From Effrenium voratum (Eukaryota; Sar; Dinophyceae; Suessiales; Symbiodiniaceae): a DNA stretch of 64,000 nucleotides. Of the stretch, positions 51,050 to 62,074 are shown piece by piece (the stretch's first letter is position 1; every line of letters starts with the position of its first letter). The stretch is taken from assembly GCA_963377175.1 (NCBI GenBank), contig CAUJNA010003292.1:124001-188000 (forward strand), read 5' to 3'. The notes below the pieces were generated by a model that saw only the letters and a program-made list of their open reading frames with translations, had not been told where the DNA came from and did no database searches. Both the position numbers and the translations under genes were made by a program.

Positions 51050-51282
51050 GTCCGCCAGTAGTGCCCTTGTACCGTTTGTTTTTTTCAGGAGGGTTCGGGA
51101 CCCTACCAAAATAGACTACAGAAAAAAGTTGGTGCCTTATTCAGGGCTCCTTTGCCCATCCATTTGAAACATGTCAGTGGCTTTTTCAAGACCAAAATAT
51201 TGGACACCACCATTTACAAGTTGCAATGTTCAGGTGTATAGTGCAAGGATCTTTGTTATAACCTCTCGACTGGAGCACCTAG
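51050..51282. repeat. M1 foldback repeat, copy 8, interrupted by M4
   Basis: Normal M1 sequence up to GGTGCCTTATT, then a complete M4 repeat, then TAACCTCTCGACTGGAGCACCTAG. It shows that M4 moved after M1 was in place. Confidence 0.85.
51142..51255. repeat. M4 foldback repeat, copy 3, nested in M1
   Basis: CAGGGCTCCTTTGCCC to GTGCAAGGATCTTTG. It lacks about 12 bp after the left end compared with the other copies. Confidence 0.85.
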
Positions 51283-51780
51283 TTGCCATGGCACCTGACG
51301 TTCGGGGGTCCTTATTACAAGAGGAAACGGATCTTCTGGGTACCCTCCCACAGGTGCTATGTAAGTGAAAGGGAGGCTACCTGAAACCATTTTACAAATG
51401 CTGGTCTTCCGAAGTAATTGCAAGTTGTGGTGTCCCACACTGATCCATTGTGAAACCAGGTCTATTCACAGGAAATGGTTGTTTAGGAAACCTGCATTCG
51501 TAGACGGTTTCAGATTCCTGGCAGGCATCGGGGGCTGGTTTTTGAAGGAAGCGATGCTTGAGCAGAAACGGGAATCGGACCCCAAGCAGTTCCGTCTGGA
51601 CAGAATCTGCTTCGCACCAGGGACGGATGAACCCTGATGAACACCGCGCACAAGCCACCAATCCCAGGAGCCTGCGGCGAAGTGGATGCACATGTTTTCT
51701 AAGTATTCTGCCCTATATTAATTTTGTAATTTTTCGCCCCCCTCCCCCAACAAAAAACACAAAACAACAGTACTACTACG

Positions 51781-51788
51781 ACGACTAC

Positions 51789-51835
<47 letters not shown>

Positions 51836-51872
51836 GCTACTGCTACTGCTACTGCTACTGCTACTGCTACTG

Positions 51873-51933
<61 letters not shown>

Positions 51934-52030
51934 TTCTACTTCTACTTCTACTTCTACTTCTACTTCTACTTCTGCTACTGATGATGATGATGATGATCAT
52001 GATGATGACGACGATGACGATGATGATGAA
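51781..52030. repeat. CTA trinucleotide array with unit switching
   Basis: Blocks of CTA, CTACTG, CTA, CTTCTA and finally GATGAT/GACGAT. The same triplet phase runs throughout, giving long Leu, Ser or Asp frames that are not genes. Confidence 0.95.
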
Positions 52031-52165
52031 TACTAAAGCAAAGTAACCACAGACAATAGAAAGCATAAGACACTTAGTAAGAACCATGAATCGCGCGAAT
52101 GGCGGTTTTCCTTTTGGCCTTCCCTTTAAAGACCCACCAAGACGGGGATACCACCAACTCCGGAC

Positions 52166-52275
52166 GGAGACAAGTGGACGGAGAGCTTCTTGAGCTTCTG
52201 GCCTTGGCGCCTGGCGCAGGGCGGCTGGCGGAGGTTTTTCCGTGGATCCGAGCCGGGGATGGGGAGGGGAGGGGC
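52166..52275 (+). other. Candidate exon
   Basis: Reads VDGELLELLALAPGAGRLAE then VFPWIRAGDG. Leu/Ala-rich helical character. No family recognised. Confidence 0.35.
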
Positions 52276-52307
52276 CTAAGGGAGGGGGGGGAGAGGGGCC
52301 TAGGGGG

Positions 52308-52382
52308 GTGAGTGGGGGTGAGTGGGGGTGAGTGGGGGGGAGTGGGGGTGGAGGGGGGGTTTAGAGGGGGGGTTTAGAGGGG
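52308..52382. repeat. GTGAGTGGGG tandem, G-rich
   Basis: Ten-base units followed by GGGGGGTTTAGA units. Quadruplex-prone. Confidence 0.85.
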
Positions 52383-52450
52383 AAAAGCTGTAGTTTTGTA
52401 TGTTAGGGTAGGCGAATGTCTTTGCTTGGAGTTGGTCCCCCTGTCTTGCC

Positions 52451-52475
52451 ACATTATTTATTTATTTATTTATTT
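52451..52475. repeat. TTTA microsatellite
   Basis: About six units. Confidence 0.9.
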
Positions 52476-52673
52476 TTACACCAGTTTGAGGGGTCAAAGC
52501 TAAAGACGCACCCACATATGAGTAATCGGACATGTGTTGGTCTACCTGAGAGCCGTGCCAAGTTTAGTTTTTGAATGGTATCAAGCTCCAAAGCATCGCT
52601 TTGTCCCTTCTTGTGTCGCCCTCTCCGTGCTTAGGATCGAACAGGCGACTTGGCTGACAGGTGCTGTGTTTTT

Positions 52674-52803
52674 CTAGGTCCTCCAGTAGTGCCCTTTCTC
52701 ACCCCTTTTTTGGTTGGGAGGGTTCCCCCACTAGAATACACTACAGAAAAAGAAACGGTACCCTTATTCTAACCCAGTTTCGCGCAGTTTTTGGAGGACC
52801 TAG
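52674..52803. repeat. M1 foldback repeat, copy 9
   Basis: CTAGGTCCTCCAGTAG to TTTGGAGGACCTAG with a short insertion before the right end (CAGTTTCGCGCAG). Confidence 0.85.
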
Positions 52804-52804
52804 T

Positions 52805-53041
52805 TTGCCGCAGTCTTTCGGCTCCAACTTCTCCATTGAAACCATGGAGGGGCGTGACCTTCATGCGCTCAATCTGGAGCCACCCAGATGGCGCCGGATG
52901 CAGCAGCTGGCCCAGCAACGCACCGTGAACGGCCGGGTTCTTCAGCCCGCGAAGCCGCGGATGTTCCAAGAGGTCGACCCAAACGAAGCCAAGGTCGAGA
53001 AGCCAACGGAAGAAAACCGGGCCGAAGCCGGCCGAGCGTGA
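52805..53041 (+). other. Candidate exon with stop
   Basis: Follows an M1 copy and reads METMEGRD-like then ALNLEPPRWRRMQQLAQQ and EVDPNEAKVEKPTEENRAEA to TGA (53039-53041). Charged and hydrophilic. Family unknown. The minus strand is also open here, so strand is uncertain. Confidence 0.35.
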
Positions 53042-53228
53042 GGCCGTGAGGCCGTGCGGCGAGGTGTGACTTGGCCAAGCTGCGTCTTTGCCGCTGCTGG
53101 TGGACTCAATGGACTCCGAAACCCTGCCCGTTCCCTCAGGGAAGCCAGCCAACCTTTTGACCTTGAGCCTGTGGATTTTTTGGTTTATTTGACATGGTGC
53201 ATCTGGTTCAGACTGTGCCTGTGTCAAT

Positions 53229-53360
53229 CTGATGCTGGATGGACAAAATGGAGTTTTGCAGCACGAAGCGAAACCATGGGAATGAAACCTATGCCGTAGC
53301 GTTCGTTGGCATTCCAGGGTTTCTGAACGCTGCGAGATGGAAATTTCGTCCATCCACGGC
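53229..53360. repeat. M2 foldback repeat, copy 8
   Basis: GATGCTGGATGGACAAAATG to ATTTCGTCCATCCACGG. The middle is unlike other copies. Confidence 0.7.
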
Positions 53361-53423
53361 CACGAAGCCCAAGGATCGTCCACTCCAGATTGGTGCGGAG
53401 ACTTTGCCTAGTACTATGTGGCT

Positions 53424-53521
53424 GTGGCTCAAAAAACCGGAATTCCAAAATGGGTTGCCCTGGTAAGTGGAAACATGCACCAAAACCTGCGGTCTGCCCC
53501 TCCTGTTTAGTTTCGAGCCAC
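53424..53521. repeat. M3 foldback repeat, copy 7
   Basis: Complete, and a close match to the copy at 26584. Confidence 0.9.
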
Positions 53522-53821
53522 ACCTATGGTGTTTATCGTAGGTGCCGATCATGCTCGTGCTATGATAGTTCGGCATGCCATCTTGCGGCGGACCAGTTCC
53601 GGAACTGACTTGGACAGTTCAGACTTTGCGAGGTGTTCCATTTGCTCGGAGGTGAGATGTAGGAATCTGACACGCTCTGCCATTATGACCTCGGCGCTGT
53701 AGGCAATCTTGAAAAGCGAGGAGTCATCATGATTGCAAGCTGTACATTTTTTGAGGGGTAACCTCTTCCATTGTTTCGAGGGAGCCCTCTTTCCAGAAAA
53801 TCAGCAACCCGCCGGGGGCAG

Positions 53822-53932
53822 GTGAGCCACAATCAAAACCCGGGTAGATGAAGTTTAGTAAGGGTTCTTATTTCTTTATATACATGGTTCTGGGATTATG
53901 ACAATTCTAATACCGGGCTTTGATTATGACTC
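53822..53932. repeat. M7 foldback repeat, copy 2
   Basis: GTGAGCCACAATCAAAACCC to ACCGGGCTTTGATTATGACTC. The inner segment GGTTCTGGGATT is shared with other copies. A related sequence starts at 40991. Confidence 0.82.
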
Positions 53933-53968
53933 GGTGGGTTTCCAAAAGAATGGCTGAACATACTTCCA

Positions 53969-54130
53969 GTGGACACATATTCCAAAGTTTGCCTCAGCAC
54001 AAGTCGAGTAGCGACAAACACATCGAGCGAGCCGGCGGCTGAGCCAGTCACGTCGCAGCGCGCGCCAAAAAGCGCAGCGGCCGCCCGTGAGAGCCGAAAG
54101 GAGCTTGACGCCCAGTGTGGTGGTTCCCCG
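53969..54130 (+). other. Candidate exon
   Basis: Reads STSRVATNTSSEPAAEP then QRAPKSAAAARESRKELDAQ. Ala/Arg-rich low-complexity protein. The weakest of the exon calls. Confidence 0.25.
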
Positions 54131-54164
54131 CGGCTTTTAGGCCGTGCCTTCAAACAAAAAGACA

Positions 54165-54314
54165 TGAGCCACCGTCCTCAAAACCCAGGTAGATGGAAGG
54201 ATAGCAATGGCAATCCGTGAATCCCAGAAATCCGCTGTGGATCTCCGCCTTCTTACTTGAAGCATGGTTCTGGGATTGCCAGCATTTGAATGCCGGGTTT
54301 TGAGCGAGTGACTC
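54165..54314. repeat. M7 foldback repeat, copy 3
   Basis: GAGCCACCGTCCTCAAAACC to GCCGGGTTTTGAGCGAGTGAC, only 230 bp from copy 2. Confidence 0.82.
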
Positions 54315-54739
54315 CCCTGGTGTTTTCAGCTTTTGGCTCCAAACAACTCGCCTGGAGATTCCCCGTGAGCTCCCAAGTTCTGCCAGGTGGAGGAGGAGAA
54401 GGTCCCGGCGCTGCACTGCTTGCAGCGTGCGGACCTGAGGCTTTATTTGGGGCTTATTTGGGCTCCCTCCCCCCCCCCCTCCCTCCCCCCAGCCCCCATG
54501 ATATCGGGTTGGATCTTTAGACTTTAGCTTTTTTTGGAACTGAAAGGTGTTTTCCATGAGACCCCCAAAAAGTTAAGCTTTTGGCAGGGGGGCCGACAGC
54601 AACCAAGTTGTCTTCCAGCCGCTTTGCCCATAATTTGGCAGTAGCTGGAAAATGAGGGCAACTGGGGATTCAGGTAGGCATTGTTGTTTCCATGTCCATT
54701 CTTTCCAGGCTTCTTTACATCGCCCACAACAGCGATCGG

Positions 54740-54860
54740 CTTTTCACAAGAACGATGGGGTTGATTCTTCTTTCGTTGCGAAAACCGATCGCCGTCTTTC
54801 CCGGGTTTCTGGAGGTTTCTAGAAAGAAGGATCCCTGGAAAGAATGGGGGAGGTTCCCCT
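54740..54860. repeat. GGATCC-type foldback, full form
   Basis: GAACGATGGGGTTGATTC to TAGAAAGAAGGATCCCTGG. It matches the copy at 32443-32563 over most of its length. Confidence 0.65.
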
Positions 54861-55427
54861 AGAAGAACGCCTTCTTGCGCAACGTCGGCCAAAGGACTTT
54901 TGTGATTTCGTTTTTGAGATCAGTATGGGCGCCAAAGAAAGTTGGGTAGCCTTTTCCATGTGGTGAACTGATCTTTTGGGAGGTTTCCCTAAGGGTCATC
55001 CATGTAAAGGACCTTTTGAGAATCCCCCATGGTGGCTTTGTGTCTCTTTTGGGGTACCCTTTTTAGGGTTGGTTTCAAGGAAGTTCAAGGGACATCACCC
55101 ATATTGAGGGTTCCCCTGAGAAAAGACCAAGCCATGTTCAAGATGCTAAGATGATCTTCACACACGTTGTCTGTCATAACCAGCTTCCTTTGACATTTTC
55201 TACCGGAGCTCGGTATGAAATACCAACCGAACATTTTCCTGAAAAAAGCTAGCTTCTGGAAGCTGCTTGCTTTTTCCAGGGCGTTGCGGACCCCAACTCG
55301 GATTGGAAAAACCAACACCCGGGCCCGGAAGGGCCGAACGGGGGGGGGGGGACCTCCCATGCCCAAGGCGGTCGAATGGAAGGGACCCGGGGTGAAGCTC
55401 TGACGAGTGTTTGGAAGTGGTCGTGTT

Positions 55428-55452
55428 TTTCTTCTTCTTCTTCTTCTTCCAA
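55428..55452. repeat. CTT microsatellite
   Basis: About eight units. A second CTT run lies at 56047-56072. Confidence 0.88.
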
Positions 55453-56168
55453 TTTTTGGTCCCAATAGAATCGGCAGTGGTCGTGTTTTTCTTGTTGGCC
55501 CAATTTTTGGTCCCAATGTATTTTTTGCAGGTTCCTCCAAAATGGCGGATCAGGTATCTCCAACCTGGTTGCATTGGCTTGGACTTCCCGGTTCTTGTGG
55601 GCAAATGGGCACCCACTCGCGGTTCACCAAGTCACCAAAGAAAAGGTTCCACCGCAGCCTCCCTATAATTCGTGGTTTGGATTGGTGGTCTTCCCAGTTA
55701 CTCCCTAGAGGAACCCAGGAAATGGTTCAAATCCCAGCCACCCACCACCAATCCACACCACCAATGGGAAGCTGAAGTGAAGCGAGCAACATGGGCCTCC
55801 TCTAAGTGCCGCGCGATATCTCGCGAGGGTCGAAAAAATCGCTCCGACTCGGCCGAGACCCAAGGGTGTCTTCTTCGTTTTTCTTTTTTTCTTTCTCCCT
55901 CCGGCGCCCGAAGCGGGCTTCGAGAGACTGTCGCCTTCTTCTTTCTTTCTTTCTCCGAGTTCGAGACCTGAGGGCGAGCGTTTTTTTTTTGTTTTGTTTT
56001 GTTGTTTTTTCTTCTTCTTTTCTTCTTATTTGTTTTTGTGTGTGGTTTCTTCTTCTTCTTCTTCTTCTTCTGTTTTTGTCTTTTTGGTTTTTCCGCACGC
56101 TTGAATCTTGATCTAGCCCAGGCCCGGCATGTCCGAGCCTTTCTCAGTTCAGGTGGATGAGACATCCA

Positions 56169-56258
56169 CCTGGACCCTCAAACTACCCATAAAAATTGGA
56201 TATCACCCCATAATTTTGGGGGTCAAACCCATTTTTAAGGGAACTTTGAGGGTCCAGG
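56169..56258. repeat. M6 foldback repeat, copy 3
   Basis: The best-paired M6 copy, CCTGGACCCTCAAACTACCC against TTTGAGGGTCCAGG. Confidence 0.88.
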
Positions 56259-56259
56259 C

Positions 56260-58200
56260 ATATGTTTGACATGACCGACAGTGAGGCTGAAAACCAGCAA
56301 ACGGCCCATAGAGGTTGATGTCCAAAGGAAAGAAAAAAAAGGATAGGTGCGAAAATTTCTACTGTCAGAGCCCCAAGAGGGGTTCTCCAAATCACTTCTA
56401 GCTTCCGCTTTGCTGGGGTAAGTTTGAGGATATCACAAAATGGACCGGGCCCGGCGCCGAACACCAAGTCTTTTTAGTAACCCAAAGGGGAGGGGTACCT
56501 CCCACCCCACCCCCGGTCTTGGATGACCCTCCCCCCCGGTTTTCCGAGGCCATGCCACGCATGTGGAGCGCCCAAAGGCACGAGAGGGCCCGTTCCAAGG
56601 ATTGTCCAAGGACATGTTGACAGAAGACCAATGATGCTTGCGGCTCAAACAATTCCGGAAATGGCCAAATCCATGGGGTAAGCCCGATCGGTAGTTTAAT
56701 TTTGACCCATACCCCTTTGCGTCGTTTTTTGATGGAGCCCTTTTTGGGGCCGGTTTGAAAGGAGCAGGGAAACTCACCATTGGGGGGGTACACACCCATT
56801 TGGTATGGACACAATGGACGGCACAATGAAACCAGCGCAGTTCATATTTTAACCAAAGGGATTTGAACAGACATACTCCCGTCCTTTTAAAAGGGTGGGG
56901 GGTGTATTCCCTCCAAAGTGGTCTAAATCCAACCACAAAAAGGGGACATCCCGGATTCATAAACCTGTCCTACTAATACTGCGGATGGATAAATTGTTTG
57001 CACCAGTTGGTAGGCGGTTTCTCCGGGAATCAAAAGGTTTTGCCGTCCCAATCATGTGTCCATCCCGAGGATTTTGTCCATTAGTAGTCCTCCAACAGCG
57101 AGGAACACCCAACCACTAAAACGGGACACCACCCCCCCCCATTCATCAGCCAGGGGTTTATTGATGCGGGGTCCCGATAACAGATCAGGGGAACTCCCCT
57201 CAACTTCCATTGGAGGGCGGGTCTACAGAACTTGTTTCTTGACATATGGCCATGGGGCATAACCTATGGCTCCATTTTGGGGTGGATGAACATCCATTTG
57301 CAACCTATTTTGATGTTCACCAGGGGTTTCCTGGGGTTTTGACCCACCGCCATATTTTGAGAACCCTTGATCCGCTTCCCTCGAGGCGGGTGGAGCCCTG
57401 TGGTTTGGTCAAGTCCAAATCCAGGCCAGGCCCCCAAACCACCGAAGGGACAACCAACCCGACAGGTCTAAGGGAGATTTGGGGTGCCTAGAGCAAAGGA
57501 TCAACAATTGAGCCATGTTCACCCCTTCACCGGGTGCTCCTTCAGCATGGCATCCATTGGCTTCCCTTTGAGCTGGGCGCGTTCTTGTTGGCTTCGCGTC
57601 CATACAAGCAACAAAGATTGCAATGGGAGTGTGTTTTGCGAGGGAGCCGTTGTTCACCTGGGTTTGAAGGGAAAAGGAAGCCGTCGCGCCATTGTGTGGG
57701 GTCCAAAGTTCTGCTTTGGACGCATACCTAAATGTGAACCCAGGATTGCCCCTTGACTTTGCTTGGGGGGATCCGAGAATCCGCATTTGGCAGAGTTGCA
57801 CCCATCAATCCGCGTGGAAGAATCTGGGCTCAAGCGCCGCGGGTGAAAACCCTGGTAAAATAGGGTTTTCATCTTTTTCTGGGAGGGGGGAGGGGATTTC
57901 GAGCCCCAAGCTGCTTAGGGGTGAGTTTCGTAGCCTGGGACTAGGATTGAGCAAGTCCACTCACCCTAGGTACTTGAGCAATTTCGCTCTGGGACCCATG
58001 TGGTTTGGATTTGTCTAACGGAAATCCAAGCTACGACCCCCGCGTTTTTCCCCCCCACTTTCGCTGGGCATATTTTGCGCATATGGACTGAACCTTCAGG
58101 GAGTCCCATTTTTCGGTCATGAGACAGCTCGTTTTTTCTCCAAGGGTCTTCGGATTCTCCGGGGACCAGCTCAGCCGAACCCAAACGCCGGTGGCCAAAT
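56260..58200. other. Non-coding stretch
   Basis: Open frames on both strands are long (up to 175 codons at 56433-56960 minus) but lack any recognisable domain. Foldbacks of the CCACTAAAA type occur near 56925 and 57112. A block at 57530-57690 is weakly coding-like. Confidence 0.4.
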
Positions 58201-58244
58201 GAGGCTCCGGCGGCCCTTTTTCGTTTTTTTTTTGGTTTTTTTCC

Positions 58245-58432
58245 TCGGTTGGATCGCAGGGGAAGCGCCGGGCGCGTCGAGATGGACGCCAGACATTGGA
58301 GAGACAGATGCCCCGAGCCTCGGATCTATCCCCGGCGAAAGGAGTTCCTCCCCCGAGCCTCAGATTCGGGAAGCACTCCGGATTCCATTCTCTGAGAGCA
58401 GGACGCTGGACTGCACAACTCTTGTGGTGTAG
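58245..58432 (+). other. Candidate exon with stop
   Basis: Reads EAPGASRWTPDIGETDAPS then SPEPQIREALRIPFSESRTL to TAG (58430-58432). Family unknown. Confidence 0.3.
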
Positions 58433-59140
58433 TATTTGGCTACCCATGTAGACTTACAGATTCAAAACTGGTGTGCACAGGGTGTCCCTGGGTCTAGTGG
58501 GGAATCAGACGACCTTTGGAGGGGCCACCACTATTTATCAGCTGGGGTTTACTAAATCTGGGGCCATCGTGGGGTGAAGGACAACCGTTTTTTTGTTGGT
58601 CCTCTTTCTTTTTTTTAGGGGGGGGGGTGATTTATCAGCTCTTTTTTGGATTCGGAAGGGACAACAGCTCGTGCTTATCTCTTCTCTGGAGGGAAGGAAC
58701 CACACTCGCTTTGTTTACCATGTGTTTGTTGTAGGGAAGCGACACCACCTGGTGCATTGTAGTTGTTTTGTCTCGTGATTTTGGGATTGTTTGGGGTTCT
58801 CCTTTTTGTTTTGGCTGGGGGATTGTAACAAAAAGGGGGAAACTGGGACATCACACGTCTTTTTCGCGGATTTCCCTAATCATCTCATTTCATGTGGAGC
58901 TTAAACATCGGAGGCACGGAGGCAAGGGAAGGTGACAACATTCGGTCTGGCATTTTGGACATTTCAGGGGACCCCACTATGAATCCACCCGGCCTTTATT
59001 TTTATCAGGGGGGCGATCCAGTCAGGTTCCAATGGGGCTTTAGCTGCAGAAAAAAAACAAAAAACAACAACAGCACAGTGGTACCTTATGGTCCATCCAT
59101 TTGTGGGCAACGTACTTGTCATTTTGACCCAACTACTCTT

Positions 59141-59255
59141 CTAGGTCCCCCAGTACCCTTTTACCCACTTTTTTTGGGGAGGGTTCCCCTACTAAAATAG
59201 ACAAAACCGAAAAAAATCGGGTACCCTTCTTCTGACCTTTTTGCTGGCGGACCTA
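59141..59255. repeat. M1 foldback repeat, copy 10
   Basis: CTAGGTCCCCCAGTACCC to GCTGGCGGACCTAT, with ACAAAACCGAAAAAAATCGG in the middle. Closest to copy 7. Confidence 0.82.
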
Positions 59256-59584
59256 TAGTTATGGTCCTCTTCCTTTGTGGGTCAGGTCCTTTTCCTTGTG
59301 AAACCCAGCTGCTCTTTCGGCGGGCCATGTCGCGATGCAGCCACGGCCTTCCAGGCCTTACCATCCACGGCGCAAGGGGGGGGTTTGAGGTGAATTGGAG
59401 CGTTCAAAGCGCATCAAAAGGGGGGGGGGTTCCCTCAAAAACAGACACACCCAATGCCAATCTTACCGCATTTTCCCGGATTTGTTTTGGGCGGGTTTCT
59501 TTATGTCAACCCACTTTCTCTAGGGAATGAGGTCAAGACCCGCTGTTTCCCCCGGATATTACCCCCCCCAAAACCACAGGGACA

Positions 59585-59723
59585 TACTGCTGTGGATGGA
59601 CAAAATCCTGCACCACTTTGATACCATGGGAAACCATCATTTGCTGGTATTTGCAGGGGAATGATCAGACACCAGGGTCTCTCAGAACCGGTGGTGCGAA
59701 ATGATTTCAACCATCCACAGTGT
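59585..59723. repeat. M2 foldback repeat, copy 9
   Basis: TACTGCTGTGGATGGACAAA to TTTCAACCATCCACAG. Confidence 0.87.
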
Positions 59724-59789
59724 GGAGGGCCGGCTGAGCGCGTTTTGCGGAAGCTGAGGCCAGGAGGGCCGAGCCGGAAGCCGAGCAAA

Positions 59790-59812
59790 AAAACAACAAC
59801 AACAACAACAAC
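59790..59812. repeat. ACA microsatellite
   Basis: About seven units. Confidence 0.88.
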
Positions 59813-59819
59813 AGCCGCG

Positions 59820-61680
59820 AGGAGACTCCCCCCCTTTGCTTGATGCTGCGACATCGCTAGGGAATACGTGGGGGTTTGAACCGGGAGGCTCGGGGGATTT
59901 CCTGTAAAGGACCACCAGTTGCATGGCTTTCTCTTGAGCTGCCCCTCGCGCGAATGAAGAAGTTTGGAGGATTCTGCTTTGATTTCGAGGTGTCCCAGGC
60001 TCAAAGTCCGCCTAACTGCTCACCTTCCAACAGCTTCGCCTGGTGTTTTTTGTTTACGGGGCAAGTGAGTTTGGGAAGGGTGAACCCCTTGAAGCTCAAC
60101 CAAATTTGGATGCAGTAGTGTTTCTCCAATGGTCCAGGATTTGCAATTCAGAAATAGGTGTCTGATTATCCCTTGACAAACGTTGGAACAGTGGGGTACC
60201 ACCGAACGGTTGCCGGTGCAACTTACTAACCTGGTGCAATGACTTGATTCCCCAACATAAGTACCAAGGAAAATCACGGTTTCAAGCATGGCTTCATTTC
60301 GAAGCGACATCGCGCAGATTTCGCCACCCCCGTCCTTTCTTTGCCACATGCATTTCCGCGAGTCCTTGCGCATTGCCGTTTTTGTTTGACTCTTCGGCCC
60401 CATAAAAGGCCCTGTGTGCCGAATAGATTGTGCTGCAAAGTGACAAACTGAACTGCGGGGTGGAGGGTGCGGAAGGGTGCGGAAGGAGGCGTACTTTTCA
60501 CATAGGGTGCGGAAGGAGGCGTACTGAACATCACCGTTTTGCCAGCGCGACGTGCATTTGGGTGAAAGTGGAAGTCAGAAACCATTCCCCATCACTGTTT
60601 CCCCCAGTTGACCTATGTTGGGGGTGTCTGTTTTAGCGCGAAGGGGTTTGACTCGAATTGGAGGAGATGGCTGCACGTTGGTTTCCCAAAAGCAGAAAGT
60701 CTTCACAGCAGCCAGCCCAGTGGCCTCATCGGTAAGGCGGCTTGCCTATGCAGCGTCAGCCGCAGGCGGCTTTGTGGTTTGCGTACCCGGTTGCAAATGC
60801 GGACACTCGTTCAAAGCCAGAACCCAACTTGGGCGATGAATTTTAAGAGTTGGAAGGTCCAACATGGGTGACTCAACCTTTTCTTTTGGGGGGGGGGACC
60901 CCTTTTTGGTTTTAAAGGGACACCAAAAGGACGGCGGGGAATCCATTTTTGGGGGGGGGGCTCCAAATTCCAGACAAAACGGATAGACCCACAGGGTTGG
61001 ACCTGATGTCCAGCAGGCCGCCCATGAAGATTCGCAGATGGCCGGCTGAAGATTCACGTCATTGATGATCTTGTGGCCTCCGTGGGATTCACAAGGTGAA
61101 AGTGCGAGGACGTGACCATTCTCCAGAGGTGGTTTGCGTTGACCCCCCGCGATGGTTGGAATTGGTTTTGGTCCAGACTGCTGGACAACTTCCACGAAAT
61201 CTGGACGAGCGCATCCCGTCTTTTGGCTTTCAAATGACTTGGAGATCCCTTACTTGGATGTTCGACCGAGATAGGAAGTGGTCAGCCGCTTGGGCTATAA
61301 CCCCCTCATAACAAGGTCAACCCCATTTAGGGGGACTCCAAAGTGGGTTACCTAGGTTACCAAGTACTTACCAACTTTTCAACAATCACGAAAGTGGACA
61401 ATTGGCGGGTTCTGGGCCCCTTCGATTGTTGGGAGAATGCAATTCATAATGAGAAATGCTGTTGGGGATACTCTCTGGGTTTTGCTTTAAAAAGGGCTTT
61501 CTTCTCAGCAGGAACTGGGCGCCCTATGTTGAAACATCGAGCCATTGCTTCCATGGAGAGGGCGGCGGATTTGCTGGCTGTTTTCTGATCTTGCTTCGCC
61601 GAATCTTCCCTGCTCGTTGGTTTTGGTGTGATTTTCTTCTGTACGGCGGCTGAAAAGAGCCTTCAACTTCCTTCCCCCAA
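59820..61680. other. Non-coding stretch
   Basis: A GTGCGGAAGG(A)GGCGTACT tandem pair lies at about 60468-60525. A tRNA-like A-box segment near 60715 does not fold as a tRNA. No gene is supported. Confidence 0.45.
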
Positions 61681-61749
61681 ATTCGTTGTGCGGTACGAAA
61701 AGCAACACACAGCGGACTCTCTGCTCCAAGACTTTCTGGGCGGCTGTCC

Positions 61750-62069
61750 TTTTGATCTTGCATGGCTTGCGTTCTTTTTTCCGCCAGATGGGCGTCGAGC
61801 GGTGCGGGCCTTTCAAAGGCCCAGCAGATTTCCTGAGGCCAGCGGGCCGGGTGAGCATGTTTCTGGTGGTGTGTTGCGCGGAAGCGGGCTGGTTCCTCTA
61901 CCTGCTCACTTTCACCAACCCACAGGAGCCCAATTGTGTTTTGTTTGTTTTGTCTTTCATTTATGCTTGCCTGCTTGTTTGGATGGCGCCCCAGCTCGAG
62001 GAGCCAGAATGGGGAAGGTGCACCGCCAAACTAAACCGCCATACAAGGAATCACGCTACCAAAATCTAG
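61750..62069 (+). CDS. Candidate small membrane protein or terminal exon
   Basis: The frame that ends at TAG (62067-62069) is protein-like over about 105 codons. It has two or three hydrophobic stretches (FWAAVLLILHGL; VSMFLVVCCAEAGWFLYLL; CVLFVLSFIYACLLVWM) and a polar C terminus (LEEPEWGRCTAKLNR). It is open upstream to 61686 but no start is certain. It suggests a membrane protein with two or three helices, or the last exon of one. No family recognised and no spliced-leader sequence upstream. Confidence 0.42.
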
Positions 62070-62074
62070 GGTGA

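Noticed and set aside
51558..52087. Poly-Leu and poly-Ser ORFs
   Set aside because: Produced by the CTA array.
56433..56960. 175-codon minus-strand ORF
   Set aside because: No domain, irregular composition, and other frames equally open. Treated as chance.
60709..60830. tRNA-like segment (TGGCCTCATCGGTAAGG and GTTCAAAGCC)
   Set aside because: Acceptor and T stems do not pair, and the spacing between boxes is wrong. At most a tRNA-derived fragment.
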